A DNA stretch of 5,744 bases from Pirellulaceae bacterium (GTDB taxonomy: Bacteria; Planctomycetota; Planctomycetia; Pirellulales; Pirellulaceae): the NCBI GenBank assembly GCA_020846515.1, contig JADLDX010000100.1, positions 1-5,744 of the forward strand, given 5' to 3'. This document shows, piece by piece, positions 1 through 5,589 of this stretch. The notes below the pieces were generated by a model. The model had not been told where the DNA came from. It made no database searches and saw only the letters and a list, made by a program, of their open reading frames with translations. The stretch's first letter is position 1; each line of letters starts with the position of its first letter. A program made the position numbers and the translations under genes.

Positions 1-3
1 AAG

Positions 4-127
4 CATGAAGTATTCCGCTGCGAACTCGTCTGTGCGGCGCACGCACCCTCCCCGAAAAAACAGGCTGCAGTAGCGCCTGTTTTTTCGACCCTCCCAGCGG
101 GGCGGGTTAGTTCGGCTGCTGCGCAGC
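4..127 (-). repeat. Multi-hairpin dispersed repeat, copy A (3' of the U32 gene)
   Basis: Read on the minus strand this is homologous to 5562-5691 on the plus strand. A 39-base stretch (25-63 against 5634-5672) is identical, as is a 24-base stretch at the gene-proximal end (104-127 against 5562-5585). Visible helices are 107-112/128-133 with 115-119/123-127 (TTAGTT..GCTGC/GCAGC..AACTAA); 88-95/100-107 (ACCCTCCC against GGGCGGGT, one mismatch); 53-65/75-87 (perfect 13 bp); and 32-36/42-46 (GTGCG/CGCAC). Homology begins about three bases after the U32 stop codon. The far end may run past the window edge, since similarity continues weakly to base 4. It encodes no protein. It could be a structured 3' UTR or terminator element or a small non-autonomous mobile repeat; the sequence does not decide between these. 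Confidence 0.85.
53..87 (-). terminator. Intrinsic terminator for the U32 gene, probably bidirectional
   Basis: A perfect 13-bp stem, CGAAAAAACAGGC/GCCTGTTTTTTCG, with a 9-nt loop lies about 45 bases downstream of the U32 stop on the minus strand. In that direction a CAGGC/GCCTG stem is followed by six T, the classic intrinsic-terminator layout. The A run on the other arm means it could also stop transcription entering from the left. It is the central helix of repeat copy A. Confidence 0.75.
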
Positions 128-129
128 AA

Positions 130-2688
130 CTAAAGAATGGCCAACGGATTTTTGGGGCCGTCGAGTGTTCCGCGCGTCACGCCGACTCGATTGTCCGCGC
201 GCAGCGTGCGCCAGACATCGGCCCCGGTACGCTCGCCGGTTAGTAGTTGTTGGTAAAGCTGTATCAATTGCTCAGTTTCAGCCGGCTCAGCATCGCGGAG
301 CAGTTCAATGCGAAAGGCAGTCAGGCCCAGCGACAAAAGATCGGGAACAATTTCGGCACCGCTCTGCGCCTGGGCATTAAACAGCGTGTTCCGGCAACCG
401 ATATCAGCATGCAATACATGCTCCATGCCGACGCGATCGCGCAGCTTGACATCGTGCCGATCGCAAGGACGACCGCAATCACTCTTGTTTTTCCCTGGAC
501 TTAATGTGCTGCAAAAGACGCAATGCTCCATATGGAACATCGGCATGTGTTGATGGATAACTACTTCCATCCAGGCGCTTGGGATAAAGCTGGCAAGCTG
601 TATCAATTGTGCACGATTGAGATCGTAAGATAAGGTAATCCGTTTGGCACCCCAAGCCATAAACTGTTGGGCGGTTAATGGATTAGCAATGTTCAAAGCA
701 AAGTCAGCGACAAATGGAATCTGTTCCCGCAAGGCGAACTCGATACCTGCCAGACTGCGCACCAGCCAACCATCGGCGCCACTCTTGGCCAACATGCGAA
801 ACAGTCCGTCTTCACCGGGCTTGTGGATGCGCAGCGTAGAGACCAATAGATTGGCACCCTGGGCATGTGCCAGTTTGGCGGCTTGGGCATATTGTCTGAG
901 GTCATGAAAATCGGCAATGACTTCACGCACTCCGCAGGCCAACGTCTGCTCCAACTGTTGCAAGGATCGGCATAAGACGATCAGCCTGGCTTGGGCGGAC
1001 GAGGTTGCTTCTGGCAATTCTTCGTCCAGTTCCAGGATACAGTCCAAGAGCTGCGGGACCAGCGCTTCCGGCTGACATTCGCGAGGGGTCACCGTTGCGC
1101 GGGCAGCGTCTAGTTGTTCAATGAGCTGCTTTCGCAGAACACCCAGCACGCTCAGTGGCACCATCGGCGCGCCATCAATCGTGGCATCCAGTTTTGCGAG
1201 TTGATAGACCGAGCCGCCTAGCCTTGCAAACTGCTCTTCCAAAGTGGCGACGGTCAGCGGGTGCTTTCGAGCCGCCTCGGTAACATGGTCCGAAGAAAAC
1301 TGAAGATGCGTGCCATCGGGACAGGTCGCTGTAACTTGAATGGGCTGGCCGGCGGTTACGTTCACATGCACGTCCACCGGTACACGTTTGTGAGCGTCTG
1401 GCGATTCAAAGGTTGCCCGGAGTCTACGGGCCAGTTTCGGATCGTCGGTCTTCCAAACTCGCTTACCCACCAGCCCTTCTTGCTCGTGGAACGTACCGCG
1501 TTGCAAGAAGACCTCGACCATACCGCCCGTGACCGACGGGACCTTGCGCCCAAGCTGGACCAGTTCGTAAATGCGACCGCCAATCTCACGACCAGCGAAA
1601 CGATCACCTTCCAAGACGATGCCATCACCGACAGCCAGCGGAACGCTGGAGTCGATTCGAAAAGCGTCGCCTCGCACTTGCAAAATGGCCCCCATCAACA
1701 CGCCGCGTTTGGCGCTCGACAGTCCTGGCACCAACCGCTTGTGATCGCAGCCTTCTAACCAACCGCGTGAAAAGCCGCGCGAGAAACTCAATTCCATATC
1801 CCGTTGCTCAGGGACGCTTAATTTGCGCGGCTGGCCGGCGAGCGCCGCGTCGATGGCGGCCCGGTAATGCTGGCAGATATTGGCTACATACTCAGGCGTT
1901 TTCAAACGACCTTCGATTTTCATCGAGCATACACCGGCATCGATCAAGTCGGCTATCAGGTCGTAAGCAGCCAGGTCTTGTGGGCTGAGCAAATACTTCA
2001 TATCGCCCAGATCGCAATCTTCGCCATCACAGATCAATTCATAAGGCAAGCGGCAGGCCTGCGCGCATTGGCCTCGATTGGCACTGCGACCACCAAAGGA
2101 CTCGCTGGTCAAGCATTGGCCGCTGTAGGCCACGCATAAAGCACCGTGAACAAATACTTCCAATGGCATCGGCGACTCGGCCGACAAACTGCGAATCTCC
2201 TTCAGCGACAGCTCGCGTGCCAAGACCACACGTCGTACGCCTAATTGGGCAGCCATGCGAATCGCTGCCGCCGAGGTGATGGTCATCTGCGTACTGGCAT
2301 GGACATCCAGCTCTGGGCAGAGTTGTCTTAGCAACTTGGCCACACCCAGATCCTGGACCAACACGGCATCGACACCCGCGCTGACCAGTTGTCGCACGTG
2401 CGACTCCAATTTGGCCAGTTCGTCAGTGAATACCAAGGTATTAAGTGTGACGTAGCCGCGCACCGACTGGTGATGCAGCATGGCCATCAAGCGTGGCAGG
2501 TCATCCAAATGAAAGTTGGTCGCGCGGGCTCGAGCATTAAAGCCCACGTCGAGCCCGAAGTAGATGGCATCAGCCCCGTTTTCCACGGCCGCTCGGGCAC
2601 AGTCCCAATCGCCCGCAGGCGCCAGTAACTCGATAGGCTGACGTGTGGCGGAATATTTCTCGCTCGTGGCGGTCGATTGGTGTGTCAT
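130..2688 (-). CDS. U32 family (DUF3656-containing) protein, long two-half form; probable Fe-S RNA-hydroxylation type enzyme
   Basis: The 852-aa product starts at ATG 2688; the reading frame is open to 2799. An N-terminal barrel begins with the ELLAPAGDWDCA segment (residue 20). It carries the U32 signature at residues 177-195 (E-x-F-x-x-G-A-L-C, then G-x-C-L-T-S), cysteines 185, 192, 208 and 212, and the KIEGRLK motif near 257. Residues about 431-530 look like the DUF3656 segment. Residues about 567-820 look like a second, diverged U32-type barrel with its own Cys set (723, 726, 738, 742). Characterised relatives include E. coli RlhA (23S rRNA C2501 hydroxylation), TrhP (tRNA U34 hydroxylation) and UbiU/UbiV, in which such cysteines bind [4Fe-4S]. 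The historic 'peptidase/collagenase' name is probably misleading. RlhA is roughly 650 aa, so this form is longer. The exact substrate is not inferable, so no symbol is given. It is cytosolic, with no signal peptide. It is divergent from the next gene, and its TAG stop abuts repeat copy A. Confidence 0.93.
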   Translation of the reverse strand: MTHQSTATSEKYSATRQPIELLAPAGDWDCARAAVENGADAIYFGLDVGFNARARATNFHLDDLPRLMAMLHHQSVRGYVTLNTLVFTDELAKLESHVRQLVSAGVDAVLVQDLGVAKLLRQLCPELDVHASTQMTITSAAAIRMAAQLGVRRVVLARELSLKEIRSLSAESPMPLEVFVHGALCVAYSGQCLTSESFGGRSANRGQCAQACRLPYELICDGEDCDLGDMKYLLSPQDLAAYDLIADLIDAGVCSMKIEGRLKTPEYVANICQHYRAAIDAALAGQPRKLSVPEQRDMELSFSRGFSRGWLEGCDHKRLVPGLSSAKRGVLMGAILQVRGDAFRIDSSVPLAVGDGIVLEGDRFAGREIGGRIYELVQLGRKVPSVTGGMVEVFLQRGTFHEQEGLVGKRVWKTDDPKLARRLRATFESPDAHKRVPVDVHVNVTAGQPIQVTATCPDGTHLQFSSDHVTEAARKHPLTVATLEEQFARLGGSVYQLAKLDATIDGAPMVPLSVLGVLRKQLIEQLDAARATVTPRECQPEALVPQLLDCILELDEELPEATSSAQARLIVLCRSLQQLEQTLACGVREVIADFHDLRQYAQAAKLAHAQGANLLVSTLRIHKPGEDGLFRMLAKSGADGWLVRSLAGIEFALREQIPFVADFALNIANPLTAQQFMAWGAKRITLSYDLNRAQLIQLASFIPSAWMEVVIHQHMPMFHMEHCVFCSTLSPGKNKSDCGRPCDRHDVKLRDRVGMEHVLHADIGCRNTLFNAQAQSGAEIVPDLLSLGLTAFRIELLRDAEPAETEQLIQLYQQLLTGERTGADVWRTLRADNRVGVTRGTLDGPKNPLAIL

Positions 2689-2689
2689 A

Positions 2690-2697
2690 CCTTCCTT
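2690..2697 (-). promoter_or_regulatory. Ribosome binding site deciding the U32 start
   Basis: The minus strand reads AAGGAAGG, then T, then ATG at 2688. The AGGA core ends four bases before the start codon, slightly close but purine-rich. The in-frame ATGs farther upstream (2718, 2712, 2799) lack a comparable site. The 2799 start would also translate part of the 16-bp tandem repeat, so 2688 is preferred. Confidence 0.6.
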
Positions 2698-2759
2698 TTG
2701 TAGTACGCGCATCAACATCCGTCGAGGGGCAAAAACCGCAGATTTAGAAACACTGTCTA

Positions 2760-2807
2760 GTAGCCACCGTCGCCCGTATCCACCGTCGCCCGTAGCCACC
2801 GTCGCCA
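2760..2807. repeat. Three tandem copies of a 16-bp repeat
   Basis: The unit GTAGCCACCGTCGCCC occurs at 2760-2775, 2776-2791 (one change, GTAT for GTAG) and 2792-2807 (last base A). A degenerate fourth piece, GTAGCCGCCAGACGG, lies at 2821-2835. The third unit doubles as the left arm of the hairpin at 2796-2815. The array sits 72 bp upstream of the preferred U32 start. Confidence 0.9.
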
Positions 2808-2881
2808 GACGGTGGACGCGGTAGCCGCCAGACGGAGGACTCCTCTGGAACCTAAATCCACCGCTTGGCAGCGGTGGCTAC
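2792..2881. repeat. Nested inverted-repeat (cruciform-type) block
   Basis: The outer arms GTAGCCACCG (2792-2801) and CGGTGGCTAC (2872-2881) are perfect 10-bp inverted repeats. Two alternative inner hairpins are also perfect: 2796-2803/2808-2815 (CCACCGTC, loop GCCA, GACGGTGG) and 2858-2865/2870-2877 (CCACCGCT, loop TGGC, AGCGGTGG). Between them lies a weaker pairing, CCAGA (2828-2832) with TCTGG (2844-2848). The outer and inner folds compete for the same arms. I associate this CCACCG..CGGTGG style of intergenic repeat with Pirellulaceae genomes, from memory only. Confidence 0.85.
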
Positions 2882-2946
2882 CTAAAATCGCTGACCAGCT
2901 GTCCGTTCACTACCCCCCATAACAACGGCAGCCATGCAGCCGATTT

Positions 2947-2972
2947 CGGAGAAAACGAGCTCCGGGTATACT
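2947..2972 (+). promoter_or_regulatory. Candidate promoter -10 box with adjacent small inverted repeat
   Basis: TATACT at 2967-2972 matches five of six bases of the sigma-70 -10 consensus. Initiation about 7 bases later would give a leader of roughly 65 nt to the ATG at 3044. No good -35 is visible at 16-18 bp spacing. CGGAG (2947-2951) and CTCCG (2960-2964) form a 5-bp inverted repeat overlapping the -35/spacer position, which could be an operator half-site pair or chance. This is tentative. Confidence 0.35.
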
Positions 2973-3030
2973 ATGTGTCTTCACGACGATCGGCATCACG
3001 CCCATATGGTCGACCTATCTTTAGACCCTG

Positions 3031-3036
3031 GAAGGA
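3031..3036 (+). promoter_or_regulatory. Ribosome binding site deciding the start of the 247-aa protein
   Basis: GAAGGA lies 7 bases upstream of ATG 3044, near-ideal spacing. The frame is open further upstream to GTG 2975, but that start has no comparable site and lies at the predicted transcription start of the -10 box at 2967-2972. Confidence 0.7.
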
Positions 3037-3043
3037 TTTGTGG

Positions 3044-3787
3044 ATGAATCGCTATGGTGCATTCTGCGATGATACTTACGTAAACATGCACCTGACGACC
3101 GAAATGGATGTGCCACAAAGCAGAGAATCGGTCCTGCATTTCTTTGAGCAGATTCAAAAGCGTTTCCCAAAATTGAGCAACTTCTACGCGCGGGAACGCA
3201 GTGAGTTTTGTTTGGAAGAGGAAAAGGAAAACGGGGGACATTGCTGGGTAGCCATCGAGCCGCGGCGCATTTCCAGCTCGGTAGTCAACCCGGCTAGTTT
3301 CGATGAAGCCATGTTGCAGCACTGTGCGGTAATGGAATTGGTGCCATTTTCGCTGTCGATCAGCCATTTGGACTGCGAGTCGCTGAATATCACCATGGGC
3401 TTTGATTTCACGTATCGTGGAAATCAAAACGAACTGCTGGCCGAAGCGCTAGGCTTGATCCCAGCCCATGAGAAGCTGCTAGACCTGCCCGGTTCCCATG
3501 TCTTAGGTTACGAACCTTCGATTCAATTGACCTTGGACGAAGAGTGTCGCACCCAATGCCGGTTGGCATTTGAAACTCGCAACACGGCTTTCCAAATCCG
3601 AAGTGGTGAATTCGGTGAAGAACAGTTGAGCGTTTATCTGGTCGTTCGACGATACGACAGTTTAAAACCTGGGGAAAACTACGTTGACGAGCTAAAGCGA
3701 CTGGCAGGGATATGTCGGGATATCGTCGATAATCAATTGATCGACAATGTTCTCAAGCCATTGCAACAAACCATCGCGCTCAAATGA
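3044..3787 (+). CDS. Conserved-type hypothetical protein, 247 aa, function unknown
   Basis: I do not recognise a characterised domain. The product has no signal peptide or membrane segment and eight scattered cysteines (8, 56, 67, 94, 111, 168, 172, 224), so it is probably cytosolic. It begins MNRYGAFCDD. Residues about 25-45 look helical (SVLHFFEQIQKRFP), followed by an acidic stretch (59-62) and WVAIEPRRISS (68-78). The middle has FDFTYRGNQNELLAEALGL (120-138), and the C-terminal third ends in helices after YLVVRRYDSL (198-207). The overall look is a folded mixed alpha/beta protein without low-complexity regions. From memory, proteins of this length and wording recur in planctomycetes as unnamed hypotheticals; I cannot verify this here. 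It is divergent from the U32 gene and upstream of, co-oriented with, the EF-hand gene (132-bp gap), so co-transcription is possible but unproven. The reading frame could begin at GTG 2975 (270 aa), but the ribosome binding site favours 3044. Confidence 0.85.
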   Translation: MNRYGAFCDDTYVNMHLTTEMDVPQSRESVLHFFEQIQKRFPKLSNFYARERSEFCLEEEKENGGHCWVAIEPRRISSSVVNPASFDEAMLQHCAVMELVPFSLSISHLDCESLNITMGFDFTYRGNQNELLAEALGLIPAHEKLLDLPGSHVLGYEPSIQLTLDEECRTQCRLAFETRNTAFQIRSGEFGEEQLSVYLVVRRYDSLKPGENYVDELKRLAGICRDIVDNQLIDNVLKPLQQTIALK

Positions 3788-3919
3788 AGCGACCAGCCCC
3801 CTTGGGGGCCTTCGGACACACGTTTTTCAGACCGGAACCTTTAACCGCGTGTGGTGTTAGTTTACGTACAGAGTAAGATGAGAAGTTAGAAAGCCGACCC
3901 TTCCCTGGGTGGGTTTCTT
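3788..3919 (+). other. Spacer between the orphan gene and the EF-hand gene
   Basis: These 132 bases contain no gene. They hold the weak terminator-like hairpin near 3796, a loose CACACG/CGTGTG pairing (3817-3822 with 3848-3853), and a TACGTA palindrome at 3863-3868. A small ACCC/GGGT hairpin lies just ahead of the next start. I found no convincing -35/-10 pair for the EF-hand gene. Confidence 0.5.
3796..3827 (+). terminator. Weak candidate terminator after the 247-aa protein gene
   Basis: GCCCC (3796-3800), loop CTTG, GGGGC (3805-3809) forms a short GC-rich hairpin 8 bases after the stop codon. The only T run (3823-3827) lies 13 bases beyond the stem rather than directly after it, so intrinsic termination would be poor. 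It may only attenuate read-through into the EF-hand gene. Confidence 0.35.
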
Positions 3920-5539
3920 ATGGTTCCTGGCATGGCTTTGAGGGCTACTGCGGTGAAGATTCAAGCTATTTCCTTCGGCCGATGGATGCTAATGCTTTGC
4001 CCTTTACTGGGACTGTCGGCTTCGCCGGCGTGGGCCCAGCGTGGCGGCGATCGTGGAAGTAGTTCTGGTGGCGCCCCCGGTGGCGGCAGCGACCGAGGTG
4101 GCATGCGCGGCGGCTTCGGCGGTGGCATGGGTGGTAGCATGGGCGGCAGTGACCGCGGTGGCATGCGCAGCGGCGGCGGCGGCCCGCCTGGCGGTGGTTT
4201 CGGTGGTGGTGGCTTTGGCGGCCCTCCAGGTGGTTTCGGTGGTGGTGGCTTTGGTGGCCCGCCAGGCGGTGGCTTCGGTGGTGCACCAGGCGGCAGCAGC
4301 TTCTCGCCCGTCGACATGCTCAAGCGGTTTGACCGCAATAACAACAATATGATCGACCTGGATGAAATGGAGGGTCCAGCCCGTTTCTTCATCGATCGCA
4401 TGGCTCAAAACAATCCGCGAATTGACACCAAGCGACCAATTCCACTGGATCGACTGGCCGGTGAAATGGACCGCATGCGTCAAGAGCGAATGGGTGGTAG
4501 CAGCGGAGTCCCTGGCATGCCGGGTGCCCCCACTGGACCGACCGAACCCGAGCCGCTTGTTCCTGGCTTTGACAAAGTCGAGGAGAAGCCGCTGGTGCCT
4601 GGCTTTGGCATCCCCGATGAAAATTCTTCGGTGAAGGTTGAAGAACGCGACCTGCGCGAAGCCGACGACCGTATCAAACGGTATGACACTAACAAAGACG
4701 GTGTGCTTTCCAAAGACGAAATGCAAGGCGGCCGCTGGTCGGACGATCCAATGCAGTTCGATCGCAATCGCGATGGCAAATTGACCAAGAACGAACTAGC
4801 AGTGCGTTATGCGAAACGGCGTTTGGGTGAACAAGGTGGTCAAGCGACGCCCGGTGCGCCGGGTAGCAGCAGCGATCCCCGTTCGCGGATGGCCGGCTTT
4901 AGCCCTTGGGGCGCTAGTCGTAGTGGCGACAACGGAGCCGGTGGTTGGGGCGGCGCACGTCCTGGTGGCGACAACGGCGGCGGCTGGGGAACGCGTGAAG
5001 GCGAAAGACCAGCCGAGAAGCCAGCCGTGCCCAATAGCTACCGTTCCCCTTCGACACGTGAAAAAGCCAACGCCGTCAAAGGCTTGCCCGATTGGTTCGC
5101 CCGCAGCGACGCTGATGGCGATGGACAGGTCATGATGAGCGAATTCAGTACGAGTTGGACGGCCGAGAAATTGGCTGAGTTCACTCGATTTGACCTCAAT
5201 GGCGATGGTATCGTCACTGGTCGCGAATGCCTGAGCGCTTTGAAGAATGGTTCGAGTTCTCCAGCTGGACCGACGATTATTGCCTCCACATCAAGCAGTT
5301 CCGTATCATCCTCGACCAGTACCGGTGCGTCGATCGTTAGTGCACCCGGTGCCTCTAAAGACGATGCCAATCGCGAATGGGCCGTCCGGCAAGTTGGCAG
5401 ATATGACAAAAACAAAGACGGCCAGCTAACAGTCGACGAATGGGAAGCCATGATCGTCAAGCCACCCGCAGGCACCGATGCCGATGGCAACGGTATCATC
5501 ACCGTCGACGAATACGTCAAAAGCCGGGCTGGCAAGTAA
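3920..5539 (+). CDS. Exported Gly-rich multi-EF-hand calcium-binding protein
   Basis: The 539-aa product has a signal peptide (hydrophobic WMLMLCPLLGL, cleavage expected after AWA at residue 39) and no lipobox. Residues 41-126 are Gly-rich with FGGGGFGGPPGG and SDRGGMR repeats. Seven complete 12-residue EF-hand loops start at residues 138, 256, 281, 397, 425, 496 and 520, each with acidic or Asn ligands at 1, 3 and 5 and Glu at 12. Loop 1 has Asn instead of Gly at position 6. Loops 2-3, 4-5 and 6-7 form pairs 24-28 residues apart. Loop 1 may pair with a degenerate, non-binding loop near 167-178. Linkers are Pro-rich with two PLVPGF copies (212, 224), Gly/Trp-rich (about 326-358) and Ser/Thr-rich (443-478). 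Calcium binding outside the cytoplasm is expected; the physiological role is unknown. ATG 3920 has a weak GGGTGGG site. GTG 3953 (528 aa), with GAGGG 8 bases upstream, is a serious alternative that gives an equally good signal peptide. Confidence 0.9.
   Translation: MVPGMALRATAVKIQAISFGRWMLMLCPLLGLSASPAWAQRGGDRGSSSGGAPGGGSDRGGMRGGFGGGMGGSMGGSDRGGMRSGGGGPPGGGFGGGGFGGPPGGFGGGGFGGPPGGGFGGAPGGSSFSPVDMLKRFDRNNNNMIDLDEMEGPARFFIDRMAQNNPRIDTKRPIPLDRLAGEMDRMRQERMGGSSGVPGMPGAPTGPTEPEPLVPGFDKVEEKPLVPGFGIPDENSSVKVEERDLREADDRIKRYDTNKDGVLSKDEMQGGRWSDDPMQFDRNRDGKLTKNELAVRYAKRRLGEQGGQATPGAPGSSSDPRSRMAGFSPWGASRSGDNGAGGWGGARPGGDNGGGWGTREGERPAEKPAVPNSYRSPSTREKANAVKGLPDWFARSDADGDGQVMMSEFSTSWTAEKLAEFTRFDLNGDGIVTGRECLSALKNGSSSPAGPTIIASTSSSSVSSSTSTGASIVSAPGASKDDANREWAVRQVGRYDKNKDGQLTVDEWEAMIVKPPAGTDADGNGIITVDEYVKSRAGK
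4193..4288 (+). repeat. In-frame 36-bp tandem repeat encoding Gly-Phe-Pro segments
   Basis: Two 36-bp units (4193-4228 and 4229-4264) differ at only two positions, both synonymous (GGC/GGT and CCT/CCG). They encode GGFGGGGFGGPP. A shortened 24-bp derivative follows at 4265-4288 and ends in GAP instead of GPP. The near-identity points to recent duplication, or to slippage that keeps the frame within the low-complexity region of the EF-hand protein. Confidence 0.85.
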
Positions 5540-5544
5540 CTCTT

Positions 5545-5589
5545 ACTAACCCTCCCTTCGGGCTGCGCAGCAGCCGAACTAACCCTCCC
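5545..5589 (+). repeat. 12-bp direct repeat flanking a hairpin, copy-B specific
   Basis: ACTAACCCTCCC occurs at 5545-5556 and again at 5578-5589. Between them TTCGG-GCTGC pairs with GCAGC-CGAA through a bulged 9-bp stem. Copy A has only the second, gene-distal half of this arrangement, because the U32 coding end takes the place of the first unit. Confidence 0.75.

Larger units (their letters stand above)
2689..3043. other. Divergent intergenic region between the U32 gene and the orphan gene
   Basis: These 355 bases contain no convincing gene. From left to right they hold the U32 leader and its ribosome binding site (2689-2759), three 16-bp tandem repeats (2760-2807), an inverted-repeat block with two strong hairpins (to 2881), a plain stretch (2882-2940), and a small hairpin next to a -10-like box (2947-2972) upstream of the 3044 start. 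Promoters for both directions must lie here unless transcription reads through from elsewhere. I could not identify a convincing promoter for the U32 side. Confidence 0.6.

Noticed and set aside
1261..1758. 165-aa plus-strand reading frame inside the U32 gene
   Set aside because: It is fully antisense to a gene with clear family motifs and shows no recognisable protein features. It is best explained as a GC-rich shadow frame.
2731..2759. Minus-strand promoter for the U32 gene with TAGACA as -35
   Set aside because: The -35 match is five of six, but no acceptable -10 lies 16-18 bp downstream.
2689..2799. 37-residue N-terminal extension of the U32 protein
   Set aside because: It would translate repeat sequence, has no ribosome binding site, and lies upstream of a good site for ATG 2688.
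2760..2807. CRISPR array
   Set aside because: The 16-bp units are directly adjacent with no spacers, and no cas genes are present.
3995..4003. Lipoprotein cysteine in the EF-hand signal peptide
   Set aside because: The residue before Cys27 is Leu, not Gly/Ala/Ser, and a clean AWA signal-peptidase I site follows. Cys27 is therefore part of the hydrophobic core.
3961..4726. Long minus-strand frames opposite the EF-hand gene (Pro-rich, His-rich and Ala/Thr-rich)
   Set aside because: Their composition is simply the complement of the Gly-rich repeats and EF-hand codons. The plus-strand product has a signal peptide and seven intact EF-hand loops.
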